A stretch of 64,000 nucleotides of DNA from Anaerolineae bacterium (lineage in GTDB: Bacteria > Chloroflexota > Anaerolineae > Aggregatilineales > Phototrophicaceae): positions 1 to 64,000 of the forward strand of contig JADLAY010000026.1 of NCBI GenBank assembly GCA_020849765.1. The letters are read 5' to 3'. A model generated the notes under the pieces. That model made no database searches. It saw nothing but the letters and a program-made list of their open reading frames with translations, and was not told where the DNA came from. The position numbers and the translations under genes were made by a program. How positions within the stretch are numbered: the first letter of the stretch is position 1; every line of letters starts with the position of its first letter. Shown in pieces: positions 43,833 through 53,144 of the stretch.

Positions 43833-45338
43833 ATGAGCGTTTCCCTGTCGGCCCAGCACGTCGTCAAGCGATACGGCGGCGTCGTCGCGCTCGCGGACGG
43901 CAACCTGGATGTGCAATCCGGTGAAGTCGTGGCGCTGCTGGGCGCAAACGGCAGTGGAAAAAGCACCCTTAGTAAGATCATCACCGGTGTAGTTGCCCCT
44001 AATGAGGGGCAGCTACGCCTGGACGGTCACCCGGTGAGCTTCAAGTCTCCATCCGAGGCGCGGCGCCATGGCATCGCCGCTGTCTATCAGGAACTCAGCC
44101 TGATTCCGGATATGACGGTGATGGAGAACATCTGGCTGACCCACGAGCCAATCTCTCTAGGGCGAGTCAACCGCCGCGAGATGCGCCAGCGCACCCGCGC
44201 GCTGCTCGAACTGTTCGCGGGCACCTATGGCGAGGCGCTCTCGCCGGACGCGATCGTCAAGTCGCTGCCGCCGGACGAACGCCAGATCGTCGAGATCGTC
44301 AAGGCGCTCAGCTCCGAGCCGCGCCTGATCATCCTCGACGAAGCGACCGCCAGCCTGGATAGCCAGCAGGTCACGCGCCTGTTCGAACTGATCGCGGATT
44401 GGAAGACGCGCGACATGGCCGTGATCTTCGTCTCGCATCGCATGGAAGAAATCTTCCGCATTGCCGACCGGGCGACGGTGCTGCGCAATGGTTACAGCGT
44501 CGGCACGCGTCCGATCAGCGAGACCAACGGGCGCGAACTGGTCGAACTCATGATCGAGGGCGCGACCCAGCCCGACGCGCGCGAACGAGCACCCGTCCCT
44601 GCCGATGCGCATGTGCGTCTGCGCGTGACCAATTTGAGCGCGGGGCCGCTGCGCGACGTCAGCTTTTCGCTGCGCGACGGCGAGCTGCTCGGCCTCGGTG
44701 GGCTGCAAGGCCAGGGGCAGAGTGAACTGCTGCTGGCGTTGTTCGGGGCGATGCCATCCACGGGGACGATCACGCTCTCCGGCGAGACGGTGCATTTCCG
44801 GCATCCGCGCCAGGCGATGAAGCACGAGATCGCCTTCGTGCCCGGCGACCGCGCCAGCGAAGGGCTGCTGCTCAGCCGTTCGATTCTGGAGAATTTGCAT
44901 TTGCCCTCGTGGCACAAATATGGCATTCCGCTGCGTATGAAGCAGGCGCGCGCAAGTGCGCAGGCGAACGCGGAGGAACTGCGGCTGGTGGCCGAATCGC
45001 TCGATGCGCCGGTCAGCAGCCTGAGCGGCGGCAACGCGCAGAAGGTCGTCATCGGCAAATGGCTGCTGCGCGACCCGAAGCTGCTGCTGCTCAACGACCC
45101 GACCAAGGGCGTCGACGTCGGCGCGAAAGCGGAGTTCTACGGCTTACTGACGGAACTGCGCAAATCCGGCGCGGCGATCCTGTTTTACAGCAGCGACGAC
45201 GACGAATTGCTCGGCCTGTGTGACCGGGTGCTGGTCTTCCACGACGGCCAACTGAGCGCCGAACTGCAGGGCGACCAGGTCAACCGGACGAATCTCGTCG
45301 CCGCCAGCATGGGCAGCCTGCACGCTCAGGCGGACTAG
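43833..45338 (+). CDS. double-domain sugar ABC transporter ATP-binding protein (RbsA type)
   Basis: The protein has 501 residues from the ATG at 43833; the frame upstream overlaps the previous gene. Domain 1 (1-235) has Walker A GANGSGKST and Walker B LIILDEATASLD, but its signature region reads LPPDERQIVEI in place of LSGGQ. Domain 2 (260-500) has a degenerate P-loop (GLGGLQGQGQSE), a good LSGGNAQKV signature and Walker B LLLLNDPTKGVD, in which the usual Asp-Glu is Asn-Asp. Degenerate second sites are normal in this family; the first-domain signature change is not. It energises the two permeases encoded downstream. Confidence 0.92.
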   Translation: MSVSLSAQHVVKRYGGVVALADGNLDVQSGEVVALLGANGSGKSTLSKIITGVVAPNEGQLRLDGHPVSFKSPSEARRHGIAAVYQELSLIPDMTVMENIWLTHEPISLGRVNRREMRQRTRALLELFAGTYGEALSPDAIVKSLPPDERQIVEIVKALSSEPRLIILDEATASLDSQQVTRLFELIADWKTRDMAVIFVSHRMEEIFRIADRATVLRNGYSVGTRPISETNGRELVELMIEGATQPDARERAPVPADAHVRLRVTNLSAGPLRDVSFSLRDGELLGLGGLQGQGQSELLLALFGAMPSTGTITLSGETVHFRHPRQAMKHEIAFVPGDRASEGLLLSRSILENLHLPSWHKYGIPLRMKQARASAQANAEELRLVAESLDAPVSSLSGGNAQKVVIGKWLLRDPKLLLLNDPTKGVDVGAKAEFYGLLTELRKSGAAILFYSSDDDELLGLCDRVLVFHDGQLSAELQGDQVNRTNLVAASMGSLHAQAD

Positions 45339-45408
45339 CCTGGGCCTTTGACGTGACACATCGCCGTGCGCCTGAGCCGCGGTGACTTAGAATTCAAGGT
45401 TTTCATCT

Positions 45409-46425
45409 ATGCCGCCCGATCAAACGGCGTCATTATCGAAACCAGAGGCCAGCCCGGCCCGTTTCGATTTACGAAGATTTCTCAATCAAAATCCGTTCTT
45501 ATTTGCGCTGCTGCTTTTGATCGTGGCCGTCGCCATCAACTGGTATTTGCAGCCGAATCTGTTCGAACTGCGCAGCCTGAATCGCAACCTGCGCAGCTTC
45601 CTGCCTGCCATCATCCTGGCCATCGGGCAGACGATCGTGATCGTCGGCGGCGGGGTCGATCTGTCGGTCGGCGCAATTGTCTCACTCGTCAACGCGATCC
45701 TGGTGACGATGCTGACGCCAGAGAGTTCGAGCGAGCAGATCGCACTGGCGATCATCGTCGCGGGCGCCGCGGGGCTGATCGCCGGGTTGATCAACGGCCT
45801 GTCGGTCGCCTACCTGCGCTTGCAGCCGATCGTAACGACTTACGCGACCAGCTTCCTGTTTGCGGGGGCCGCGTTACTGATCTTGCCACGTCCTGGCGGT
45901 GAGATCCCGGAGTGGATGGAAGATCTGTACCGCTCGACGCCGGGCGACATTCCGTTCGTGCTGTTCGTGATCGTGATCCTGGCGCTGATCTGGCTGCTGA
46001 TTCGCTCGACGCGCTTCTCGCAATATCTGTACGCGTCAGGCGGCAAAGCCGAGGCGGCCTACACGACCGGCGTGCCGGTCAACCGCATCCGCATGACGAG
46101 CTACATCCTGGCCGGTTTGTTCGCCGCACTGGCAGCGCTGGCCTACACGGTCTTCACCGGCAGCGGCAACCCACGCAGCGGTGACGACCTGACGCTGCCG
46201 TCGATTGTGGCGGTCGTGCTCGGCGGCACGCGCCTGAGCGGCGGCCAGGGCGGCGCGATTGGCACCATCTTCGGCGTCATCATCCTGGGCATCATCCGCA
46301 ACATCATCTCGTTTGCGAACATCGACTCGTGGTGGCAGACGCTGGTCAATGCGTTGATCATCATCGCGGCGCTGGCCGGGCCGGGTTTGATCCGGCTGCT
46401 GCGGGGAGGCAAGACCTCCGTATGA
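45409..46425 (+). CDS. sugar ABC transporter permease A (second system)
   Basis: The 338-residue integral membrane protein has the RbsC-family signature GGGVDLSVGAIVSLVN, GLINGLSVAYLRLQPIVTTYA and a C-terminal TRLSGGQGGAIGTIFGV. Eight to ten hydrophobic helices are apparent. Its stop codon overlaps the start of the next permease gene (ATGA). The system therefore has two different permease subunits, presumably a heterodimer. Confidence 0.93.
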   Translation: MPPDQTASLSKPEASPARFDLRRFLNQNPFLFALLLLIVAVAINWYLQPNLFELRSLNRNLRSFLPAIILAIGQTIVIVGGGVDLSVGAIVSLVNAILVTMLTPESSSEQIALAIIVAGAAGLIAGLINGLSVAYLRLQPIVTTYATSFLFAGAALLILPRPGGEIPEWMEDLYRSTPGDIPFVLFVIVILALIWLLIRSTRFSQYLYASGGKAEAAYTTGVPVNRIRMTSYILAGLFAALAALAYTVFTGSGNPRSGDDLTLPSIVAVVLGGTRLSGGQGGAIGTIFGVIILGIIRNIISFANIDSWWQTLVNALIIIAALAGPGLIRLLRGGKTSV

Positions 46426-47381
46426 ACGCGATCAAACGTCTGGCTCAAGTCAATCCACCGCTGCTGGCGCTGCTGCTTGCCATCATCCTGTTCTTCGCCG
46501 GTGGCCTGATCAACCCGAACTTCGTCAACACCAATCAGGCGGTCAACATCGTCCGGCTGGCGGCCTTCCTCGGCATCATCGCTGCCGGGCAGACGCTGGT
46601 CATCATCAGCGGCAACGAAGGCATCGACCTGTCGGTCGGAGGCGTCGTCACGCTGGCGGCGATCCTGGTCTATCGCATCTCCGGTGGCGATAACGCCCTG
46701 CTGCTGCCCGCGTTGGCGATAGCCTTGGGCGCTGGGGCGCTGATCGGCGCCATCAACGGCCTGGGCGTGATCGCGATCGGCATCCCGCCGCTGGTGATGA
46801 CGCTCGGCATGGCCGGTGTCATCCAGGGCACGATCCTGGTCGTGACGCAGGGCCAACTGATCGGCGCGACGCCGCCGATCATGGCGAGCGCGATCTCCGA
46901 GCCGCTGCTGCTCGGCATCCCCGGCGTGATCATCATCTGGATTCTACTCAGCCTGATCATGTGGCTGGTGTTGGAACGCACGACCTACGGCAAGAATCTG
47001 TTCGCCATCGGCGTCAACCGGACGACGGCGCGCCTGTCCGGCGTCCGTGTGCCGCTGGTCGTCGTCGCCACTTATGCCCTGAGCGGTATGCTGTCGGCCT
47101 TTGGTGGTTTCGTGCTGCTCGGCTTCACACGGACGGTCTTCCTCAACCTGGGTCAGCCGTACCTGTTCCCGTCGATTGCGGCGGTGGTCGTCGGCGGCAC
47201 GGTGCTGGCGGGCGGCAAAGGCAGCTACTTCGGCACCATGTCCGGCGCGCTCGTCCTGACACTGATTCAGAGCCTGCTGACGGCGGCACAGCTTCAAGAA
47301 GCCTTCCAGTTGATGGTGCTGGGCGTAATCCTGCTCGCCCTGCTCTCCATCTATGGACGCCAACGAAAACTGCGACAATAA
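46422..47381 (+). CDS. sugar ABC transporter permease B (second system)
   Basis: The protein has 319 residues from the ATG at 46422. The family signature reads GNEGIDLSVGGVVTLAA, followed by GAINGLGVIAIGIPPLVMTLG and a C-terminal TVLAGGKGSYFGTMSGA. It is paralogous to permease A, with which it is translationally coupled. AAAGGAGTTGAAAC lies just after it, serving the following dehydrogenase gene. Confidence 0.93.
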   Translation: MNAIKRLAQVNPPLLALLLAIILFFAGGLINPNFVNTNQAVNIVRLAAFLGIIAAGQTLVIISGNEGIDLSVGGVVTLAAILVYRISGGDNALLLPALAIALGAGALIGAINGLGVIAIGIPPLVMTLGMAGVIQGTILVVTQGQLIGATPPIMASAISEPLLLGIPGVIIIWILLSLIMWLVLERTTYGKNLFAIGVNRTTARLSGVRVPLVVVATYALSGMLSAFGGFVLLGFTRTVFLNLGQPYLFPSIAAVVVGGTVLAGGKGSYFGTMSGALVLTLIQSLLTAAQLQEAFQLMVLGVILLALLSIYGRQRKLRQ

Positions 47382-47394
47382 AAGGAGTTGAAAC

Positions 47395-48588
47395 GTGCAC
47401 AAAGTTACGATGCTCGGTACAGGTTTGATCGGGCTCTTCTACACCATGTCTCTTCACGGCAATCGCAGCCGCGATCACGTCGAGGTCGTCTACTCGCGCA
47501 GTGACGAGCGCGGCAGCAAGTTCGCCCAGGATTGGGGCATCCCGCGCTACACAACCGACATGAAAGCGGCCATCGAAGACCCGGACACGGACACGGTTGT
47601 CGTCGGCCTACCGAACAATCTGCATGAGGAAGCCTGCATCCTGGCGGCGCAGGCGGGCAAGAATGTGCTGTGCACCAAGCCGCTGGCTCGCACCGCAGCG
47701 GAGGCCAAGCGCATCCTCGACGCGGTCGAAAAAGCGGGCGTCTTCCACGGCTACCTGGAAGATCTCGTCTACACGCCGAAGACACTCAAGGCGCTGGGTT
47801 CCGTGCGCAACGGCGCGCTGGGCAAGGTGCTGTGGGCGCGCTCGCGCGAGACGCATCCTGGCCCGCACAGCTCGTGGTTCTGGGATAAAGAGATGTCCGG
47901 CGGCGGCGCCATCATCGACCTCGGCTGCCACTGCGTGGAAATTGCGCGCAACTTCATCGGCAAGGACATTCGCCCCGTCGAAGTGATGTGCTGGGCGGAT
48001 ACTCAGGTGCACCCGATCGACGCCGAAGATCATGCCGTCGGGCTGGTCAAGTATGCCAACGGCGCCATCGGCCAGTTCGAAGTGAGTTGGACCTTCCGCG
48101 GCGGCATGGATTTGCGCGACGAAGTCTCTGGCACCGAGGGCACGATCTGGCTCAATCACTGGCTGCGCACGGGCTTCGAGATGTTCACCGCCGTCGGCGA
48201 GGGCGATTACGTGGCCGAAAAAGCCGAGGGCACGACTGGCTGGTTGTTCCCGGTCGGCGACGAGGTCGGCGGGCTGGGCTACACAGCCATGTTCAACGAC
48301 ATGTTCGACTCGATCGACACGAAAGGGACGCCGCGCGAGGATTTCTACGACGGCTACGTCGTCAACGCGATCCTGGATGCGGCCTTCAAATCTGCCGAGA
48401 CGAAACGGTGGGAACCGGTTATGCTTGAGGTGTGGCGTGGCAAGGACGAGGTCGAGACCGACACGTTCATGACCGATTACGACGCCGAGCACTTCCTGAT
48501 CAAGGAAGAGAAGATGGCGGATGGCCGCACCAAATTGATCCTGAAAGAAAAGAGCGGCGGCAAGGTCGTGCAGAAGGTGGTCGAATAA
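47395..48588 (+). CDS. Gfo/Idh/MocA-family oxidoreductase (second)
   Basis: The 397-residue protein starts with GTG behind a strong Shine-Dalgarno (AAAGGAG). It has an N-terminal Rossmann domain with GTGLIGLFY near residue 8, CTKPLA in the place of the usual EKP, and [14 protein letters not shown] with the catalytic His. It has an unusually long C-terminal extension rich in charged residues ([19 protein letters not shown]). In the EKP motif Glu is replaced by Thr, while Lys is kept. It is probably a sugar dehydrogenase or epimerase on the substrate imported by this operon's transporter. Confidence 0.9.
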   Translation: MHKVTMLGTGLIGLFYTMSLHGNRSRDHVEVVYSRSDERGSKFAQDWGIPRYTTDMKAAIEDPDTDTVVVGLPNNLHEEACILAAQAGKNVLCTKPLARTAAEAKRILDAVEKAGVFHGYLEDLVYTPKTLKALGSVRNGALGKVLWARSRETHPGPHSSWFWDKEMSGGGAIIDLGCHCVEIARNFIGKDIRPVEVMCWADTQVHPIDAEDHAVGLVKYANGAIGQFEVSWTFRGGMDLRDEVSGTEGTIWLNHWLRTGFEMFTAVGEGDYVAEKAEGTTGWLFPVGDEVGGLGYTAMFNDMFDSIDTKGTPREDFYDGYVVNAILDAAFKSAETKRWEPVMLEVWRGKDEVETDTFMTDYDAEHFLIKEEKMADGRTKLILKEKSGGKVVQKVVE

Positions 48589-48631
48589 CGGCCACGGTTT
48601 GACCTGCTCCGCAGCACGGAGAGGAAAAAAC

Positions 48632-49672
48632 ATGACCGGGTTTCTGACCGAGATCGACGAGCAGCCTGCGGCCCTGCGTGCCACGCTGGACGCCCTGAAG
48701 CCGCAGATGGACGCGCTCGGCGACTGGCGGCACCGGCTGGTCGATGGGCGCGTGCGCCGCATCATCTTTAGCGGGATGGGGGCCTCTTACTTCGCCACCA
48801 TCCCGGCGCAGCTCAACCTCGTGCAGCATGGCATCGACGCGCAGAGCATCGAGGCTTCAGAGCTGCTGCATTATCAACTCCCGATCGTGCGCGACGACAC
48901 GCTGATCATCCTGATCTCGCAGTCCGGGCGCTCGGTCGAAATCGTCAAGCTGCTCAATCAGCTCGAAAAAGACACCGCCGTCATCGGCATCACCAACAAC
49001 AGCGATAATCCGCTGGCCAAGCAGAGCGACGTCCACCTGCAAATACAGGCGGGTGATGAGGCGACGGTCTCATCCAAGACCTACACCTGCTCGCTGGCGA
49101 CGCTCCATCTGCTCGTGCGCACGCTGGCGGGTGAGCAGACCGGCTCGTCATTCGACCGGCTGTATGCGCTGGCCGACGCCATGGAAGCGGCACTCCCCGC
49201 CTGGCGGGCGCAGGCCGAGCAGATCGTGGAGCAGATCGCCGGGTCGCAGACGATCGTCTACCTGGGGCGCGGCGCATCGCAAGCCTCGGCGCTGACCGGC
49301 GCGCTGATCACCAAGGAATCGTGCAAGTTCCCGACCGAGGGCATGAACACCGGCCAATTCCGCCACGGCCCGATGGAGATCGTGGATGCGCGTATCAGCA
49401 CGTTCGTCTTCGCGGGCCGCGACCGGATGCGCGAACGCAACCTGGGGCTGGCGCGGGAGATCGCGCAGCTTGGCGGGCGGGTGATCGTCGTCGACAGCCG
49501 CGAGACGGACGGCGGCTTCACGCCCGTGCCGCTGCCCGACGATTTCGATCCGTGGCTGCTGCCGCTGCTGGAGATCGTGCCGGTGCATTGTTTCGCCTCG
49601 CGCTTCGCGGCGAATCAAGGCTACACGCCGGGCGAGTTCCGCTACCTGTCGAAGGTGACGACGCGGGAGTAA
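48632..49672 (+). CDS. SIS-domain aminosugar isomerase/deaminase-like protein (GlmS/AgaS type)
   Basis: The protein has 346 residues from the ATG at 48632, behind GGAGAGGAAAAAA. It contains two SIS domains: FSGMGASYFAT and LISQSGRSVEIVKLL in the first, YLGRGASQASAL and FRHGPMEIVDA in the second. The motifs match the isomerase half of glucosamine-6-phosphate synthase and its catabolic relatives such as AgaS. No glutaminase domain is present. It would isomerise or deaminate a phosphosugar, consistent with an amino-sugar-like substrate for the second transporter, though this is not proven. Confidence 0.9.
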   Translation: MTGFLTEIDEQPAALRATLDALKPQMDALGDWRHRLVDGRVRRIIFSGMGASYFATIPAQLNLVQHGIDAQSIEASELLHYQLPIVRDDTLIILISQSGRSVEIVKLLNQLEKDTAVIGITNNSDNPLAKQSDVHLQIQAGDEATVSSKTYTCSLATLHLLVRTLAGEQTGSSFDRLYALADAMEAALPAWRAQAEQIVEQIAGSQTIVYLGRGASQASALTGALITKESCKFPTEGMNTGQFRHGPMEIVDARISTFVFAGRDRMRERNLGLAREIAQLGGRVIVVDSRETDGGFTPVPLPDDFDPWLLPLLEIVPVHCFASRFAANQGYTPGEFRYLSKVTTRE

Positions 49673-49681
49673 GAAGAATAG

Positions 49682-49991
49682 CTACTCCGCATAGAACGCA
49701 TCATCATGCCAGCGCGCTGGATTGCTAAGGATGTAGGCGCGTATCTTATTCAGCGAACTTTCGCTGCGGATAATATGGTCGTGATAGCGCCCCTGCCAGA
49801 TGTGCAGCCCATCATCATCCAGGCGTTTCCGCTCAATGCGAGTGACAAAGCACCATCTGATCGTCGACAATGTGCCCAAATATCATGCAACGCTGATAAG
49901 CGCAGATGGTGACGAAGTATGCGCCGGACTGCGCATAATCGTATCCCTGCAAACGTGGTGATTTGCGCTGAGGATAGCGGCCTGCATCCAT
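49682..49991 (-). pseudogene. decayed REP-associated tyrosine transposase (RAYT) with internal deletion
   Basis: Two parts of one gene lie in different minus-strand frames. From an ATG at 49991 the frame reads MDAGRYPQRKSPRLQGYDYA then QSGAYFVTICAYQRCMIFGH, the typical RAYT N-terminus, and soon stops. In another frame, down to the TAG at 49682, comes LHIWQGRYHDHIIRSESSLN then KIRAYILSNPARW, the typical RAYT C-terminus. The central 80-100 codons, with the HUH metal motif and probably the catalytic Tyr region, are missing. The gene is dead. These single-copy transposase-like proteins normally mobilise small palindromes. Confidence 0.85.
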
Positions 49992-50063
49992 AGATACCCG
50001 AAGGCGTGGTAGTCCTTATGTGGTGAATATACATCGTGGCAATGATTGATTGTGGATAGAAGA

Positions 50064-50091
50064 GGGCGGACGCCCAATTGGGCGTCCGCCC
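50064..50091. repeat. perfect 12-bp-stem hairpin upstream of the RAYT remnant
   Basis: GGGCGGACGCCC-AATT-GGGCGTCCGCCC (50064-50075 with 50080-50091) is a perfect palindrome about 70 bp upstream of the transposase remnant. Its position and form fit the REP-type palindromes RAYTs act on. No T tract follows, so it does not look like a terminator. Confidence 0.75.
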
Positions 50092-50206
50092 CACAAAGAC
50101 ATTCTTGTTGTACCGGCGTCTCTATGACTGTAGGTTCCCCTCTCATGCTAATCTTTTGATCGTGCTTTCATGTTATCCTGGCACGATCATCACCTGGAGA
50201 CACCCT

Positions 50207-51166
50207 ATGCCGACGCTGCGCCGAGTGCCATTGCTGCTCATCCTCGCTCTCTTGCTGCCAACCATGACACTCCACGCGCAGGCGCAAACCACATCCACCC
50301 CCACCTGCGCGGCGGGGACAGCGCTCGCGCCGAGGCTGTGGGCGCGCGTCGCCAACGATCAGCCGAACAATCTGCGCGATGCCCCGACGGTGAGTGCCGA
50401 GCGCATCGGCAGCATCCCGGCGGGCGACATCGTCACCGTGCTCGACGGCCCGGAGTGCGCCGACGGCTATCGCTGGTGGCAGGTCGATTACGTGGGTGAG
50501 GTCGGCTGGACAGCAGAGGGCAGCACTCAATCAGGGGTATTCTGGGTCGTGCCACTGGATGGGCAAGAGGTCGAGTCCGTTCCCGCGCCGGATGACCCGC
50601 CCGGCTGCCGCCGCCCGCCTGACGACTACGCACGCTTCAATTTCGGCTGGGCGACACTCAATCTGCGCACGCTGGCGATGCTCGATCAGGCGCAGGCAAT
50701 CTACAGCGCGGACGGCGGCAGCATCCGCTTCCGCGATGCGCTGGTGCAGGGCAGCTATAACACGGGCGGCGTCACCGCCAGCTTCGGCACGCATGACGGC
50801 GGCGGCGCGGTCGATCTCTCGGTGCGCAGTCGGGTCGATTTCAGCCTGCTCGTCGGCGAGATCACGCCGATGCTGAGCGCGCTGCGCACGGCGGGGTTCG
50901 CTGCCTGGCTGCGCAATACCGACGAGCTGTACCCCGGTTCGCCGATCCACATCCACGCGGTTGCCATCGGCGACGCCGACCTGAGCGAGGCGGCACGTGC
51001 ACAGATCGACGGCGAGTACGGCTACTTCCGCGGCTACAACGGCCTGCCGGAAGATTGGGGCGGCCCGGCGCTTGACAGCATGCCGATGGTCGTCTGCGCA
51101 TGGATGCGCGAACTGGGATTCGAAGATTTACGCTCAATGGATCGAATTGGTGGTATCTTCGCATAG
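50207..51166 (+). CDS. exported protein with SH3-like domain and M15-like C-terminal domain
   Basis: The protein has 319 residues from the ATG at 50207, behind CTGGAGACACC. A signal peptide (LLLILALLLPTMTLHAQA) leads into a bacterial SH3 domain (about 45-115: NLRDAPTVSAERIGSIPAGD). The C-terminal part (130-319) has FGTHDGGGAVDLSV and PIHIHAVAIGD, the spacing of zinc ligands in M15/VanY-type D-Ala-D-Ala peptidases, but overall similarity is low. A role in binding or trimming peptidoglycan is plausible. Its neighbours do not help. Confidence 0.78.
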   Translation: MPTLRRVPLLLILALLLPTMTLHAQAQTTSTPTCAAGTALAPRLWARVANDQPNNLRDAPTVSAERIGSIPAGDIVTVLDGPECADGYRWWQVDYVGEVGWTAEGSTQSGVFWVVPLDGQEVESVPAPDDPPGCRRPPDDYARFNFGWATLNLRTLAMLDQAQAIYSADGGSIRFRDALVQGSYNTGGVTASFGTHDGGGAVDLSVRSRVDFSLLVGEITPMLSALRTAGFAAWLRNTDELYPGSPIHIHAVAIGDADLSEAARAQIDGEYGYFRGYNGLPEDWGGPALDSMPMVVCAWMRELGFEDLRSMDRIGGIFA

Positions 51167-51202
51167 AGACGTACAGAACGTATGTGCGAAGAGAGATCTC
51201 TG

Positions 51203-52000
51203 ATGCAGATTCAATCCCAGGCGGCGCGCAGCATCCTGTCGAAAGCAAGCGGCTTCATCTCCGATTTCGACTTCACGCTCAATCCGTATTCGGGCTGCGC
51301 CTTCGCCTGCACTTACTGTTACGCCGCCTTCTTCACGCCGACGCAAGCGCTGCAAGACTCATGGGGGCAGTGGGTGCACGTCAAAGACAACGCGCTCGAA
51401 TTGCTCCAGCGGCGGCGTAAACGCCCCTTGGTCGACAAGACGATCTACATGAGCAGCGTCACCGATCCGTACCAGCCGGTCGAGAAGAAGCTGGGGCTGA
51501 CGCGCGCCATCCTGCGCGAACTGCTCGATTATCACCGCGTCCACCTCGTCATCCAGACGCGCAGCCCGCTCGTCTGCCGCGATCTCGACCTGATCCGCGC
51601 CTTCCCCAGCGCACGCGTCAACATGACGGTGACGACCGACGACGAGACGATCCGCAAGGCCTTCGAGCCGACCTGCCCGCCCAATGCGCAGCGCCTGAAC
51701 GCGATCCGCGACGTGGCGGCTGCGGGCATCGATGCCTGCGTCACGCTGGCGCCGCTGCTGCCCGTGCGCGATGCGGAAGCATTCGCCCAAATGCTCGTCG
51801 CCACCGGCGTGCGCAAGTTCGCCATCCAGCACTTCCATGCCGCGCGCAGCCGCTTCGTCGCTGGGACAGGTCCGCGCGCGCTGGCCCTGCTGACCGAACG
51901 CCGCTGGAATGCCCGCCATTATGCGCTGGTCAAATTATTGCTGGCGGCGCGGCTGCCGGATCTGCGTGAGGGACGTGCGGGGTTTGCTCCCGTCTGGTAG
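51203..52000 (+). CDS. radical SAM protein, spore-photoproduct-lyase-like family
   Basis: The protein has 265 residues from the ATG at 51203, with GAAGAGAGA as ribosome binding site. The radical SAM cluster motif C-x3-C-x2-C is present as GCAFACTYCYAAF near residue 30, preceded by LNPYSG as in SPL-type proteins. TIYMSSVTDPYQPVE and VIQTRSPLVCRDLDL belong to the barrel core. This is the short SplB-like family common in non-spore-formers, whose substrate is not established. No SAM-partner gene is nearby. Confidence 0.88.
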   Translation: MQIQSQAARSILSKASGFISDFDFTLNPYSGCAFACTYCYAAFFTPTQALQDSWGQWVHVKDNALELLQRRRKRPLVDKTIYMSSVTDPYQPVEKKLGLTRAILRELLDYHRVHLVIQTRSPLVCRDLDLIRAFPSARVNMTVTTDDETIRKAFEPTCPPNAQRLNAIRDVAAAGIDACVTLAPLLPVRDAEAFAQMLVATGVRKFAIQHFHAARSRFVAGTGPRALALLTERRWNARHYALVKLLLAARLPDLREGRAGFAPVW

Positions 52001-52079
52001 GAGCAATTGATTGGACGAGTGACTATAATCGCGCGGCTCAGGCTGGCGCGGCCATTATTCGATTCCACAAGGTGTTCTC

Positions 52080-53144
52080 ATGCAATATATCTTGATCAAA
52101 GGTTTCTATTACGTCGTCAAACAATCGCCCGATGCCGACTCGGTCAAGTTCAAAGCGACCAACCCCGCACTCTGGCAGCAGATCGACACCGAGAACCGCC
52201 AGATCTTCGATCAGAAGCTGACCGAGGAACAGGGCGCGGTCGTGCTGCGCCTCCAGGGGATCGACGCGCTCGAAACGCATTACAGCGCATCGCCGGTGCC
52301 CACACCGCAAGATGTGGTCGGCCTGACCAGCACCATCCTGACTCGCCCCGGAAACCCCAGTTATGGCCAGTTGTCATCGTTGGCGCTGTGGTCGGCGGAA
52401 AAGCTGCTGGAAATGATCGGCGTGACGCAAGTGCGCTGGCGCAGCCTGTTCGGCGGCAGCAAGTACATCAACGAGGCGCACGTCAGCGATGGTGAGAACA
52501 GCATCCTGGTCAAAACCAAATGGGAAGAGCGAATTCCGGGCTATATCGTCACCGGTGACGTCGAACTGAACGGGCGACCGCTCGCCTGGGCGTTCCCCGG
52601 CACGACGACGCTCGCCGATGGGCTTACAATGTCCAATCTCGACCTGGCGAGCATCCTCGACCAGAGCCTCAATTACCGGCTGCTGCGGCAGGGTCTGGTT
52701 TACCCGTACTACTTCATGACGCTGTCGAGCGTCCTGCGCCAGCGCCTGATCGCCGCCGTCCAACAGGCACAGGCGGATGCGCCGTCACTCGATCAAGCCA
52801 TGCAGCCGAATATCTGGCGGCTTGATCGCTCTACGGCGGGCCTCGCCATCGCGCGCATGAGCGAGATCGCCTCCAACACGGCGCTGTATCCGTATCTGTT
52901 CCGCCGCCTGGTCAAGCACTACTACGGCCAACAAATGAATGCCTACTGGACTGCCCTGCGCGCCAACGCCACGGTTCAGCCCGCGAGCGACGTGATGACG
53001 CTCGACGGCTTCTTCGCCAGCGGCAACCCGTACGTCTTCGTCATCAGCACACAGGATTTCGTCCGCTTGGAAGATGTGGTCGAAATCGCGGGCGGCACGC
53101 TCAAGATGAACAAGTCACCCAACGATCTGGTCTTCCTGTCCTAA
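52080..53144 (+). CDS. protein of unknown function with an SNase-like N-terminal motif
   Basis: The 354-residue protein is not recognised with certainty. Residues 3-70 (FYYVVKQSPDADSVKFK, then VVLRLQGIDALETHY) resemble the strand pattern of staphylococcal-nuclease/thermonuclease folds, where D-G-D-T and R-x-x-G-I-D-A-P-E are diagnostic, but here the residues are shifted and the catalytic pattern is incomplete. The rest is helical with no repeat or membrane segment. Codon use is like that of neighbouring genes. Its stop overlaps the convergent crtI-like stop by three bases. Confidence 0.72.
   Translation: MQYILIKGFYYVVKQSPDADSVKFKATNPALWQQIDTENRQIFDQKLTEEQGAVVLRLQGIDALETHYSASPVPTPQDVVGLTSTILTRPGNPSYGQLSSLALWSAEKLLEMIGVTQVRWRSLFGGSKYINEAHVSDGENSILVKTKWEERIPGYIVTGDVELNGRPLAWAFPGTTTLADGLTMSNLDLASILDQSLNYRLLRQGLVYPYYFMTLSSVLRQRLIAAVQQAQADAPSLDQAMQPNIWRLDRSTAGLAIARMSEIASNTALYPYLFRRLVKHYYGQQMNAYWTALRANATVQPASDVMTLDGFFASGNPYVFVISTQDFVRLEDVVEIAGGTLKMNKSPNDLVFLS

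Noticed and set aside
50064..50091. Rho-independent terminator
   Set aside because: The stem is strong, but no T run follows on either strand and no gene ends just before it. A REP-like palindrome is a better reading.
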